Shown: in pieces, positions 6,792 through 14,987 of the stretch
Numbering within the stretch: position 1 is the stretch's first letter
Layout of the letters: every line of letters begins with the position of its first letter
Origin: Chromobacterium sp. IIBBL 290-4
GTDB lineage: Bacteria > Pseudomonadota > Gammaproteobacteria > Burkholderiales > Chromobacteriaceae
Assembly (NCBI RefSeq): GCF_024207115.1
Contig: NZ_CP100128.1
Location: 4,836,001-4,900,000 of the forward strand
Direction of reading: 5' to 3'
DNA length: 64,000 nt
Position numbers and translations under genes: made by a program
The notes under the pieces: model-generated
Seen by the model: the letters and a program-made list of their open reading frames with translations, nothing else
Database searches by the model: none
What the model was told of the DNA's origin: nothing

Positions 6792-8702
6792 ATGAGCATC
6801 GATGAAACCGCCGGCCAAAAGCGCTGGGCGCGCGACTATGTTTTCGACATCCTTAGCCAATTGGGCATACACCGGATTTTCGGCGTGCCCGGCACCAATG
6901 AAATCCCCATCATCGATGGCACCTCCTACCCGGAAAACCGGGTGGAGTACATCGAGTGCCTGCATGAAAACATCGCCATCGGCGCGGCGATGGGCTCGGC
7001 TCGGATGACCGGCAAACCCGGCGTGCTGGTGGTGCACGTCACCCCAGGCATCGCCCACGCCATCGGCAATCTGTTCAACGCCTGGCGCTCGCAAGCGCCG
7101 CTGGTCATCTTGTGCTGCCAGCAGCAGAACGAACTGGTCACCCAGGAACCGTTGCTGGCCTCCAATCTGGTGGATCTGGCGCGCCAATACACCAAGTGGG
7201 CGCACGAAGTCCGCACCGAGCAAGAGTTCCCCATGGTGCTGCAACGCGCCTTCAAGGAAGCGATGGCGCCGCCGAACGGGCCGGTTTTCGTCGCCATTCC
7301 ATGGGAATTCACCATGCGCCGCATCGGCGACGACGACCGCATCAAGGGCGTGACGCAGATTTCGCCGCATTTCACCGCCGACCGCCAGGCGATTGAGCAA
7401 GCCGCCAAGCTGCTGCGCGAAGCCAAGAATCCCCTCATCGTCACCGGCGATGCGGCCGGCTATGCCCAGGCCTGGCCGGAGCTGCAGAAAATGGCCGAGT
7501 TGATCGGCGCGCCGGTGCTGCAGCAAACCTTCAGCAGCGTGGCCAACTTCCCCAACAACGACTACCACTGGCAGGGCGAGTTGCCCGGCAGCCAGGCCGG
7601 CGTACAGCAGGTGTTCCAAAACCATGACGTCGCCTTCCTGTGCGGCTTCAGCAATCAGGCCCAGATCACCGTTTACAAGTACAGCGACGGCCCGCTGATC
7701 CCGCCGCATGTCACCCAGGTTTATCTGAGCAACAACACCTGGGACATCGGCAAGAACTACTACGGCGAGACGGCGCTGTTCGGCGACCTGAAAGCCACGC
7801 TGCCCTTGATCAATCAGTTGATAGGCGAACAGCCTTCCGAGGCCGCCAGCGAACGCAATCGCCTGCTGAAGAAATTCGCCGCGGAGCGTGCGCAAGACTG
7901 GAACATCTATCTGGACGAAGCCATGGGCCAGAAGGAAATCTGGGCCGTGGTGATCGCCGACGCGCTGCGCAAGGAAATCGCCGAACGCAAGCTGGAAAAG
8001 CAGTTCGTCTATGTGCATGAGGCGGTATCCGACCCCGCGCCCTTCCAGTATCTGCTGCCCTTCACCGACGAGGCGGCCAAACCCATCAGCTATTACTGTG
8101 TTGGCGGCGGTTCGCTGGGCTGGTCCATGCCGGCCACGCTGGGCATCAAGCTGGAGCAGGATGGCTATCAGGGCATAGACACGCGCTTCGTGGTGGCGGC
8201 CACCGGGGACGGCTCCTCGCTGTTCTATCCGCAAACCTGGTGGACCGCTCAACACCGCAAGCTGGGCGTGCTCTACATCATCACCAACAACCATGAATAC
8301 CACACGTTGCAAATGGGGCTGACGCAAGTGGAAGCCATGTACGGCGACGCGCCGGGCTACGAGTGGACCGCCAAGACGCAAGATCCGGAATACCTGCGCA
8401 TCCACCGCCCCAAGCCGGATTTCGTCACGCTAGCCAAGGCTTTTGGGGGCATGGAGGGCGAAATCGTCCGCCACCCCAAAGAAGTGGCCGACGCGGTGAG
8501 CCGCGGGATAGACCACGCCCTGAGCGGACACGCCTATGTGCTGGACATGCACACCATAGGCCTGGATCAGCCCACGCCCAGTCTGCAGCCCGATCCACGC
8601 TATGAAAAACAGCCCTTGCTGGATTGCTTCCATTTCCGCGCGCAAACCGGCCTGCGCGGAAACGGCCCGGGACAACCGGGCAATGTGCCGGTGATCTTCT
8701 AA
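6792..8702 (+). CDS. Thiamine-diphosphate-dependent decarboxylase/synthase-like enzyme
   Basis: Member of the acetolactate synthase/benzoylformate decarboxylase superfamily, 636 residues. The N-terminal ThDP domain has the catalytic Glu in CLHENIAIGAA (about residue 59). The C-terminal ThDP domain has GDGSS near residue 473 and the matching NN in IITNNHEYHTLQMG, the diphosphate and magnesium motif. It is somewhat longer than typical decarboxylases of the group. The start follows GGGAGG. The flavin amine oxidase begins 32 bases downstream, so they form an operon. A plausible but unproven scheme is oxidation of an amino acid to a 2-oxo acid, then ThDP-dependent decarboxylation or carboligation. 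Substrate is unknown. Confidence 0.8.
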   Translation: MSIDETAGQKRWARDYVFDILSQLGIHRIFGVPGTNEIPIIDGTSYPENRVEYIECLHENIAIGAAMGSARMTGKPGVLVVHVTPGIAHAIGNLFNAWRSQAPLVILCCQQQNELVTQEPLLASNLVDLARQYTKWAHEVRTEQEFPMVLQRAFKEAMAPPNGPVFVAIPWEFTMRRIGDDDRIKGVTQISPHFTADRQAIEQAAKLLREAKNPLIVTGDAAGYAQAWPELQKMAELIGAPVLQQTFSSVANFPNNDYHWQGELPGSQAGVQQVFQNHDVAFLCGFSNQAQITVYKYSDGPLIPPHVTQVYLSNNTWDIGKNYYGETALFGDLKATLPLINQLIGEQPSEAASERNRLLKKFAAERAQDWNIYLDEAMGQKEIWAVVIADALRKEIAERKLEKQFVYVHEAVSDPAPFQYLLPFTDEAAKPISYYCVGGGSLGWSMPATLGIKLEQDGYQGIDTRFVVAATGDGSSLFYPQTWWTAQHRKLGVLYIITNNHEYHTLQMGLTQVEAMYGDAPGYEWTAKTQDPEYLRIHRPKPDFVTLAKAFGGMEGEIVRHPKEVADAVSRGIDHALSGHAYVLDMHTIGLDQPTPSLQPDPRYEKQPLLDCFHFRAQTGLRGNGPGQPGNVPVIF

Positions 8703-8734
8703 CTCTCGCCTTTTCATAAGGAGCAGACCGCATC

Positions 8735-10354
8735 ATGGCTCAAGAACATTTCGACATCGCCATCGTCGGCGGCGGCGTGTCCGGCGTCTACAGCGCCTGG
8801 CGCCTGAAACAGACCCACCCGGGCAAGAAGATCGCCGTATTCGAGGCCAGCGACCATATCGGCGGACGCCTGCTGTCAGTCCGGCCGCCGGACATTCCGG
8901 ACATGGTGGCCGAACTGGGCGGCATGCGCATCCTGCCGGCGGTGCAGCCGCTGGTCACCCAGCTGATTCACGAGCTGAACAAGGAGCTGCCGGACAGCGA
9001 GGAAATCCGTCTCTATGACTTCCCGGTGGACCAGCCGCAGAACATCGCCTTCCTGCGCGGCATCTATCTGCGCTTGGCCGACTTCACCCAGAATCCGGAA
9101 CTAGTGCCCTATCAGCTGAACTTCATCGACCAGGGCCAAAGCGCCGGCGCGGTGATCGTCAACGCCATCGAGCAGATCGTGCCGGGCATCACCAACCCCA
9201 AGCTCACCGAAGCCGAGCGCCGCGAACTGGCGCAAAAGGCTGAATTCGGCGGCGTGCCCTTGTACAAGCAAGGCTTCTGGAATGTGCTGCTGCGGGTCAT
9301 CACCGGCGAGGCCTATCAATACGCCGAGGATGTGGGCGGCTACGACTCCACGCTGTGCAATTGGAACGCAGCCGATGCCATTCCCTGGTATTTGTCCGAC
9401 TTCGGCGTCAACCCGGAATACAAGGGCTTCAGCAACGGCTTCCAGCAAGTGCCGCTGGCGCTGGCGCAGCTGTTCGAGAAACTGGGCGGAGAAATCCGGC
9501 TGAAATCGGAGATTTCCCATCTCACCCAGCAGGGCGACGGCTTCGAATTCCGCGTCAATGGACAACAGGCGACCGCCGGACAGCTGATCCTGGCCATGCC
9601 GCGCCGCTCACTGGAGTTGCTGTCGGCCAGCAGCCCGCTGCTGCAGAACGAGAAGGTGCAGAAGCTGGTTTCCACCGTCACCGCCCGTCCGCTGTTCAAG
9701 TTGTTCACTACGTATGACAGCCCCTGGTGGCGCAACGCCGGCTGCAATATGACCGACAGCCAGGGGCAAACAGCCTATGTGCCCTTGCAAGCCGGCCGCT
9801 CCGTCACCGATTTGCCGGTCAGGCAGACCTATTACTGGCCCAAGAGCGACGGCAAGCCGGCCACCGCTGGGCACGCCATGCTGCTGGCCAGCTACGATGA
9901 CGGCGACAACACCGGCTTCTGGGATGGACTGCGCGCCCGCCGACGCCAGCCGCGGGAGCGGGGTTGCGATGTGGCGCCGCTGGCCGACCCGTTCATCGGC
10001 GCGGATGACAATGTGCAGCGCAACGAGCTGACTTGGCACAAATACAAGGCGCCGCGGATGATGACCGAGGAAGTCACCCGCCAGTTGACTGTAATGCACA
10101 GCCTGTCTTTCACGCCCAAGGTCCGCAACGCAGCCTTCCGCGACTGGGGCGACGATCCCTTCGGCGGCGGCTGGAACAGCTGGAACATCGGCGTGAAGAG
10201 CTGGGAGGTCAAGCACGCCATTGTGCAGCCGACTGACATGCCTTTCTACATTTGCGGCGAGGCCTATTCTGACGCCCAGGGCTGGGTGGAGGGCGCGCTG
10301 CAGACTGCGGGCTATATGCTGGAACGGATGGGCATCGCGCCCTTCCCGGCCTAA
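8735..10354 (+). CDS. FAD-dependent amine / L-amino acid oxidase family protein
   Basis: Flavoprotein of 539 residues. The N-terminus carries the dinucleotide fold IAIVGGGVSGVYSAW, then FEASDHIGGRL and AELGGMRILP, as in L-amino acid oxidases and monoamine oxidases. The C-terminus has ICGEAYSDAQGWVEGALQTAGYML, the second FAD contact. It has no signal peptide, so it is cytoplasmic. A basic patch, RARRRQPRERG around residue 408, looks unlike the rest and may be an insertion or a short compensated frameshift. It follows the ThDP enzyme by 32 bases, and a terminator follows the stop. It is not recognisable as VioA from the motifs seen. Substrate is unknown. Confidence 0.8.
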   Translation: MAQEHFDIAIVGGGVSGVYSAWRLKQTHPGKKIAVFEASDHIGGRLLSVRPPDIPDMVAELGGMRILPAVQPLVTQLIHELNKELPDSEEIRLYDFPVDQPQNIAFLRGIYLRLADFTQNPELVPYQLNFIDQGQSAGAVIVNAIEQIVPGITNPKLTEAERRELAQKAEFGGVPLYKQGFWNVLLRVITGEAYQYAEDVGGYDSTLCNWNAADAIPWYLSDFGVNPEYKGFSNGFQQVPLALAQLFEKLGGEIRLKSEISHLTQQGDGFEFRVNGQQATAGQLILAMPRRSLELLSASSPLLQNEKVQKLVSTVTARPLFKLFTTYDSPWWRNAGCNMTDSQGQTAYVPLQAGRSVTDLPVRQTYYWPKSDGKPATAGHAMLLASYDDGDNTGFWDGLRARRRQPRERGCDVAPLADPFIGADDNVQRNELTWHKYKAPRMMTEEVTRQLTVMHSLSFTPKVRNAAFRDWGDDPFGGGWNSWNIGVKSWEVKHAIVQPTDMPFYICGEAYSDAQGWVEGALQTAGYMLERMGIAPFPA

Positions 10355-10368
10355 GCCGCCTGCATGCA

Positions 10369-10410
10369 AAACGCGCCACGGACCTGTTCGCAGATCCCGG
10401 CGCGTTTTTT
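10369..10410 (+). terminator. Terminator after the oxidase gene
   Basis: AAACGCGCC (10369-10377) pairs with GGCGCGTTT (10399-10407), followed by a total of six T. It lies between convergent genes. Confidence 0.85.
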
Positions 10411-10457
10411 CCACGCGGCAAACCATGCCAATTATGGCTTGAACAGCCTATGCAGCC

Positions 10458-10835
10458 TCAGCCATCCACCGCTCTCGCCTCGCCTACCGTCTCTCTCAAA
10501 CGATCAGCCGTGACCGGCTTGACGATGATGGCGTCAAAGCCCGACTTCATGATCTTTTCGCACTCATCGGCCAAAGCATGCGCGGTATAGGCCACTACCT
10601 TGAGGTGGCGCCATTGCGGATTGGCGCGAATCTTCTGACACACTTCCAGCCCGCTCATGCCCGGCATGCTGATATCCAGCAGCACGCAGTCGTAAGTCTG
10701 CCGCTCCAATAACTCCAACGCCTCCTGGCCGCTTTCCGCCTGGTCAACCCGCCAGCCCTGCTTGGCCAGAAACAAGGTCGCGACTCTGCGGTTGATGACG
10801 TTATCGTCAACCACTAACGCCGTCGACTGCTGCAT
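10458..10835 (-). CDS. Single-domain response regulator (receiver only)
   Basis: Receiver protein of 125 residues with VVDDN near the N-terminus (acidic pocket), the phosphoacceptor Asp in CVLLDISMPGMSG (about residue 55) and the lysine in IIVKPVTAD. There is no output domain. GGAG precedes the ATG, and the first 29 bases overlap the end of the kinase gene, so they are coupled. It probably takes phosphate from that kinase, as the detached receiver of a hybrid kinase would. Confidence 0.88.
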   Translation of the reverse strand: MQQSTALVVDDNVINRRVATLFLAKQGWRVDQAESGQEALELLERQTYDCVLLDISMPGMSGLEVCQKIRANPQWRHLKVVAYTAHALADECEKIMKSGFDAIIVKPVTADRLRETVGEARAVDG

Positions 10836-12522
10836 AGGATTTCTCCACTTGCGTCAAAGGAAGGGTCACATGAAACGTGGTGCCCACATTTTCCATCGAT
10901 TCGAAACTGATTTTGCCGCCTTGCAGCCGCACCAGATTGCGCACCAAGGCCAGCCCCAGCCCAGAACCGCCATGTTTGCGCGTCAGAAACTCAGCCCCTT
11001 GATGGAAGCGATCAAAAATGAAGGCCTGTTTATCCTCAGGAATGCCCGGCCCGCTGTCGGAAACCATCAGGCTCAGAACGCCGCCCCTCACTTCGGCCTC
11101 AACCGTTACCCAGCCGCGATCGGTGAACTTGATGGCATTCTGCACCAGATTATTGACAACCTGCACCAAGCGGGTTCGGTCCAACATATAACAATCCGAC
11201 TCTCCCTCCGCCGAGCCTATCGATAGCGTCAGCTCCAGGCCCTTTTGCTCCGCCGTCGAACGGAAGGCTTCCACCGCCCCCTGCAATAACAGCGATAAGC
11301 GGGTTTCGGACAAATCCAGCGTCATCCTCCCCGCTTCGATCCGGGCCATATCCAAAACAGAATTGACCAGACTCAACAAGTGCTCGCTGCTGGAAAAAAT
11401 CAGTCCAGCAGCCTCTTGCTCGTCCGGTTCGACCAGCACCTGACGCAAGTAATCGGCCCCGCCCAGAATGCCATTCAAGGGCGTGCGCAATTCATGCGAT
11501 ATATTCGCCAGGAATTCCGATTTCATCCTATTGGCCGACTCGGCCTGCACTTGGCTGCGCCGCAAGCGCAGCGCCAGGATCATCAACAGATAAGAGGAAA
11601 CCGCAACCGCCAGCGACAACAACACCGCCCCGCCAAGATACATTTGCCGGCGATGATAGTAATCCGCCATCGCTTCTTTTTCCGACACGCCCATGATCAC
11701 GGCCAAGGGGTAGCCCGGCACCGATCGGAAGCTGTAGAAACGGTCTATGCCATCCACCACGCTGTGATTGAAGTAATTCCCCTCATTGCGCCCCGGCCAA
11801 TATTGAAACAGCTTGGCGTTGCGAATGGATACGCCGATGCCGCTGCCGTTGCCCGCGGAACGGGCTCGCACGATGCCGTCCTGCCCCACCAAGGTCACCA
11901 CGCCATTCTTGCCGATATCGACATCGCTGTAAAAAGTGGTGAAATAGAATGGATCGACCGACACCACCACCACGCCGCCGAAGCTGCCATCCGGGCGATT
12001 GATGCGCCGAGTGAACTGCAGCGACCACTTGCCGGACACCTTGCCCAACACAGGCTTGCTGATGAACAGCTTGCCGCTGTCGGCATTCTTGTGAACCTTG
12101 AAGTGCTCCCGTTCGCTCAAGTCGATACGCTTAGTCGAGTGGATATTGGACATCACCAGCCAGCCATCCGGACCGATGATGGCCATCTGCACGAACATAT
12201 CTCGCTGGATGATGCCATTTTGCACCAATTGGCCCAGATCCAGCTTGCTTCCCTCGGCTTCATACTCAAACTTGATGAAGCGCACCGTTTGGTCGATGGC
12301 ATGCACGGTGCGGGAGACGTGTTCCTCGAAAGTCCTGACCAGATTGGCATTCTGTCGATACACTTCCTGCTCGGCGCGCATTTGCTCATTGCTGATTTGC
12401 AGCCAGGCCGTCAGCCAGATGCCTGCTATCAAAGCGCAGACAAATACGGGCAGCACCCAGAGCAGGTTGAGGCGATTCAACCAAGACTCTGGCAACCATG
12501 CTTCCGGACGCAGCAAACTCAT
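10807..12522 (-). CDS. Membrane sensor histidine kinase with periplasmic Cache-type domain
   Basis: Kinase of 571 residues. An N-terminal membrane segment (LLWVLPVFVCALIAGIWLTAW) is followed by about 250 periplasmic residues typical of double-Cache sensors (FIKFEYE, GPDGWLVMSN, FQYWPGRNEGNYF). A second membrane segment follows, then the HisKA phosphoacceptor in ANISHELRTPLNGI. The ATPase domain has N (LVQNAIKFTD), G1 (DSGPGIPEDKQ) and G2 (GGSGLGLALV) boxes. I chose ATG 12522, six bases after AGGAG, over an upstream TTG. It is coupled to the receiver gene. The ligand is unknown; Cache domains usually bind small molecules such as amino acids or organic acids. Confidence 0.88.
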   Translation of the reverse strand: MSLLRPEAWLPESWLNRLNLLWVLPVFVCALIAGIWLTAWLQISNEQMRAEQEVYRQNANLVRTFEEHVSRTVHAIDQTVRFIKFEYEAEGSKLDLGQLVQNGIIQRDMFVQMAIIGPDGWLVMSNIHSTKRIDLSEREHFKVHKNADSGKLFISKPVLGKVSGKWSLQFTRRINRPDGSFGGVVVVSVDPFYFTTFYSDVDIGKNGVVTLVGQDGIVRARSAGNGSGIGVSIRNAKLFQYWPGRNEGNYFNHSVVDGIDRFYSFRSVPGYPLAVIMGVSEKEAMADYYHRRQMYLGGAVLLSLAVAVSSYLLMILALRLRRSQVQAESANRMKSEFLANISHELRTPLNGILGGADYLRQVLVEPDEQEAAGLIFSSSEHLLSLVNSVLDMARIEAGRMTLDLSETRLSLLLQGAVEAFRSTAEQKGLELTLSIGSAEGESDCYMLDRTRLVQVVNNLVQNAIKFTDRGWVTVEAEVRGGVLSLMVSDSGPGIPEDKQAFIFDRFHQGAEFLTRKHGGSGLGLALVRNLVRLQGGKISFESMENVGTTFHVTLPLTQVEKSYAAVDGVSG

Positions 12523-12639
12523 AGGCGCTCCTGATCCAGGCAAGGACAAACGCCAAACGCCGCGCGCAAGCTAACTGGCGGCTATGGCTCAGATTTATTG
12601 ATAGCCGATACGCCAATTAATTACATCATCCCTCTGGAT

Positions 12640-13266
12640 TCAAGCGGCTTGCGGCGAGTCCTGATCCACCAAGCCCAAGCGCGGAATGATCGCGCCTTCA
12701 CACAGCGCGGTTCCAGGCGACAACACCGCGTTGGCGCCGACCCGGACATGATCCCCCAGCAGCGCGCCCAGCTTTGTCACGCCGGGGTGAATGACTGGGC
12801 CGCCCAGATGCAGCCGTATTGTCTTGTCGTCCCGCTCATTCCAGTAATTAGCCAGAATCGCGCCCGCCTCCAGATTGACATCTGCGCCCAATACGGAATC
12901 GCCCACAAAATTGAAGTGCGCCAGCCGGCTGCCGGGTCCGATGATGGAGGTTTTGATCTCGCAGCCTGGCCCCACTGTCACGCCAGGGCAAAGCGCGACG
13001 CCGCCGCGCAGATAGGCATGCGCCGCCACCCGGCAATTCGGGCCTATCCACAGCGGCCCCTTGAGAACAACGCCAGGCTCGATGACCGCGCTGCGGTGGA
13101 TCATGCTCTCCCCTGCGACAAGCCAGTCGGCCTCCGAAGCCAGCTCTCTTTGAGCCGCCAATGTGCTTGGCAACGAATTCAGCCACTGCCAGGGCGCTTG
13201 CGCGGCATCCAACCAGGGCATCGCTTCAAGAACGGATCGCAGCAAGTTTTGAAACTCCGACGCCAT
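12640..13266 (-). CDS. Left-handed beta-helix (hexapeptide) acyltransferase-like protein
   Basis: Protein of 208 residues. From about residue 55 it is built of hexapeptide repeats of the LbH fold (IHRSAVIEPGVVLKGPLWIG, CPGVTVGPGCEI, IIGPGSRLAHFNFVGDSVLG, ADVNLEAGAILANY), as in the C-terminal part of GlmU and in nucleotide-sugar acyltransferases. An N-terminal nucleotidyltransferase domain is missing. The start follows TAGGAGAG; upstream ATGs lack such a site. No operon partner shows its substrate: a kinase gene lies 117 bases downstream on the same strand. It could be an acyltransferase or a catalytically silent sugar-nucleotide binder. Confidence 0.65.
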   Translation of the reverse strand: MASEFQNLLRSVLEAMPWLDAAQAPWQWLNSLPSTLAAQRELASEADWLVAGESMIHRSAVIEPGVVLKGPLWIGPNCRVAAHAYLRGGVALCPGVTVGPGCEIKTSIIGPGSRLAHFNFVGDSVLGADVNLEAGAILANYWNERDDKTIRLHLGGPVIHPGVTKLGALLGDHVRVGANAVLSPGTALCEGAIIPRLGLVDQDSPQAA

Positions 13267-13320
13267 AGCCCTCTCTCCTACCCAATTCATACACTGGCAT
13301 CTTGCCAGATCGGCCCCGCA

Positions 13321-13359
13321 AAACAAAACCGCCGTTCCCTCTAAAGAAGGAACAGCGGT
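13321..13359 (-). terminator. Terminator of the porin gene
   Basis: On the minus strand the stem is formed by 13349-13359 and 13328-13338 (ACCGCTGTTCC with GGAACGGCGGT, one T-G pair), followed by TTTTGTTT. It lies 63 bases after the porin stop. Confidence 0.82.
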
Positions 13360-13421
13360 CCGTGTCGCGACTACGCGAATGTCAGCCCATCCGCGTCATC
13401 CTGCATCCAGGCCAGGCTGGA

Positions 13422-14501
13422 TTAGAAGGAGTGAACCATGTTCAAGCCCAGGCCGCGCAGCTTGCTGCCGGAGCTGGAGTTGTCAGCGGTGTTGGAGAAG
13501 ATGTTTTGATCAGCCTTGATCTCGCCGTATTGCATGCCGACCACTGTGCGCTTGGACATCTGGTAATCCACGCCTACCAGGAATTGCTTGTAGCCGGAGT
13601 CAGGCATGGTGTTGCCGTCAACCTTGTAGTCCTTGGCTTGGGCATAGGTGATCTTCGGCGTGAAGGCGCCCATCGTGTAAGCGGCGGTCAACGCGTACTC
13701 TTGCGACTTGTACTTGCGGCCGTCAGCCGGAACATTGGCGCCGGTCAGGAAGCTGAACGGGGTGATGGTGCTGTCGCCCTTGTCATTGCGATAGCCGAAG
13801 GCCACCAGCAGGTTGTTGGCGTTGTAGCCGGCTTCCAGACGATGGCTGTCGTTGGCCTGGGTCTGAACGCCTTTAGCCAGCGTAACCGCGGTTTGATGGA
13901 TGTACTGGTACTTGCCGAAGAAGCCGCTGTTCTCGTAGGACAGGCCCAGGTTGTAAAGCTCGCGCTGGGCGGAATCAGTGGCCGCATTGGCGAACACGTC
14001 GTTCTTGTCTTCCTTGGTGCCATACAGGAAGGCGCCGTGGAAGCCGTTGTAGTTGGCGGTGTCGAAGCGGATGGCGTTCTTCACGCGCTCGTCGTCGCGA
14101 GCGAAGGCGTTCAGCTGCAGCGCGTTGTTCGAGCTGGTCCACGGATTGACCACGCTCATGTCGGAATCGCTGAAGGTGGAGATATTACCCAGACGCACCT
14201 TGCCGAAGCCGGTGTCCAGACCAACGAAGGATTCGCGGCTGGCCAGGGTGCCGTAATTCTGACGATTCGTGCCGTCGATGTCGAAACCGCTTTCAACCTG
14301 CCAAATCGCCTTCAGGCCATTGCCCAGCTCTGCGCTGCCCTTGAAGCCGATGCGGGAACCCATATCGTCGATATTGGTTTTGTTGACGCCGCCTGCGTCC
14401 ACATTCTCAACGCCGCCTTTGATCTGGCCGTAGATGGTGACATCAGCGAAAGCGGCTGCCGGCAGAGTGGCAACAGTCAGAGCGATCAGAGTCTTTTTCA
14501 T
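13422..14501 (-). CDS. Outer-membrane general porin, Neisseria type
   Basis: Sixteen-strand trimeric porin for passive diffusion across the outer membrane; 359 residues. A signal peptide (MKKTLIALTVATLPAAAFA) precedes DVTIYGQIKGGVE, the typical first strand. Other marks are GSRIGFKGSAELGNGLKAIWQVE and the terminal NMVHSF ending in Phe, needed for outer-membrane assembly. AGGA lies 7 bases before the ATG. It is monocistronic, with its own promoter (14539-14568) and terminator. The next regulatory genes to the right form an EnvZ/OmpR-type pair, a plausible but unproven regulator. Confidence 0.95.
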   Translation of the reverse strand: MKKTLIALTVATLPAAAFADVTIYGQIKGGVENVDAGGVNKTNIDDMGSRIGFKGSAELGNGLKAIWQVESGFDIDGTNRQNYGTLASRESFVGLDTGFGKVRLGNISTFSDSDMSVVNPWTSSNNALQLNAFARDDERVKNAIRFDTANYNGFHGAFLYGTKEDKNDVFANAATDSAQRELYNLGLSYENSGFFGKYQYIHQTAVTLAKGVQTQANDSHRLEAGYNANNLLVAFGYRNDKGDSTITPFSFLTGANVPADGRKYKSQEYALTAAYTMGAFTPKITYAQAKDYKVDGNTMPDSGYKQFLVGVDYQMSKRTVVGMQYGEIKADQNIFSNTADNSSSGSKLRGLGLNMVHSF

Positions 14502-14538
14502 GGTGACATCCTTTGAGCTTGTCTTAGATAGCGATCAC

Positions 14539-14568
14539 ATACTAGTTACACAGACTTGTTCTTGGCAA
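14539..14568 (-). promoter_or_regulatory. Sigma70-like promoter of the porin gene
   Basis: On the minus strand TTGCCA (14568-14563) and TAGTAT (14544-14539) are 18 bases apart. Transcription would start near 14532, about 30 bases before the ATG. Confidence 0.6.
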
Positions 14569-14987
14569 GTCCACGCATGCGAAACCGTTGTAATAGTGCA
14601 ACTGTTTTGCAAAAAAAACAACACAATGAAGTTTCAAATACGACCAATTACCGCAAATAAAGTTCCGAAAAACAAATTAAAAGCTTTGTTTATTTTCGTT
14701 AAGGAACTTTTATGAAAAAAAGGCCCGCAATGCGGGCCTTGTAAAAGGTAGACTTGACCTGAGCATGCTCATGCAGATTGACGCCAAAACGCCTATCTCA
14801 CGCTCAATTTAGATTGTATTCGCTTACATTTTAATAAACAAGGCGCAATCGCCTCTCAACTGTCAAATTCTGTTAAGCGCTACCGATGAAACTGGGCGGA
14901 GCGCCTGAGCCAAGACTGGTAGGCCAGGCTGGCAATGCAAATCGTCCGGCAAGGCGGCGCGACACTGGCGCAAACAGGTCGGCGCGC
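14569..14987. other. Non-coding region between the porin promoter and the kinase gene
   Basis: Bases 14569-14714 are AT-rich and probably hold regulator sites for the porin. A terminator lies at 14715-14740. I see no gene in 14741-14987; the open frames there are shadows extending from the kinase. Confidence 0.5.
14715..14740 (-). terminator. Terminator for the two-component operon
   Basis: AAGGCCCGCA and TGCGGGCCTT pair around a single base, and the minus strand then runs into seven T. It is about 250 bases after the kinase stop, so that mRNA would have a long 3' tail. Confidence 0.75.

Noticed and set aside
8735..10354. Possible assignment of the flavin oxidase as VioA of violacein synthesis
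   Set aside because: No vioB, vioC, vioD or vioE gene is near, and the partner is a ThDP enzyme.
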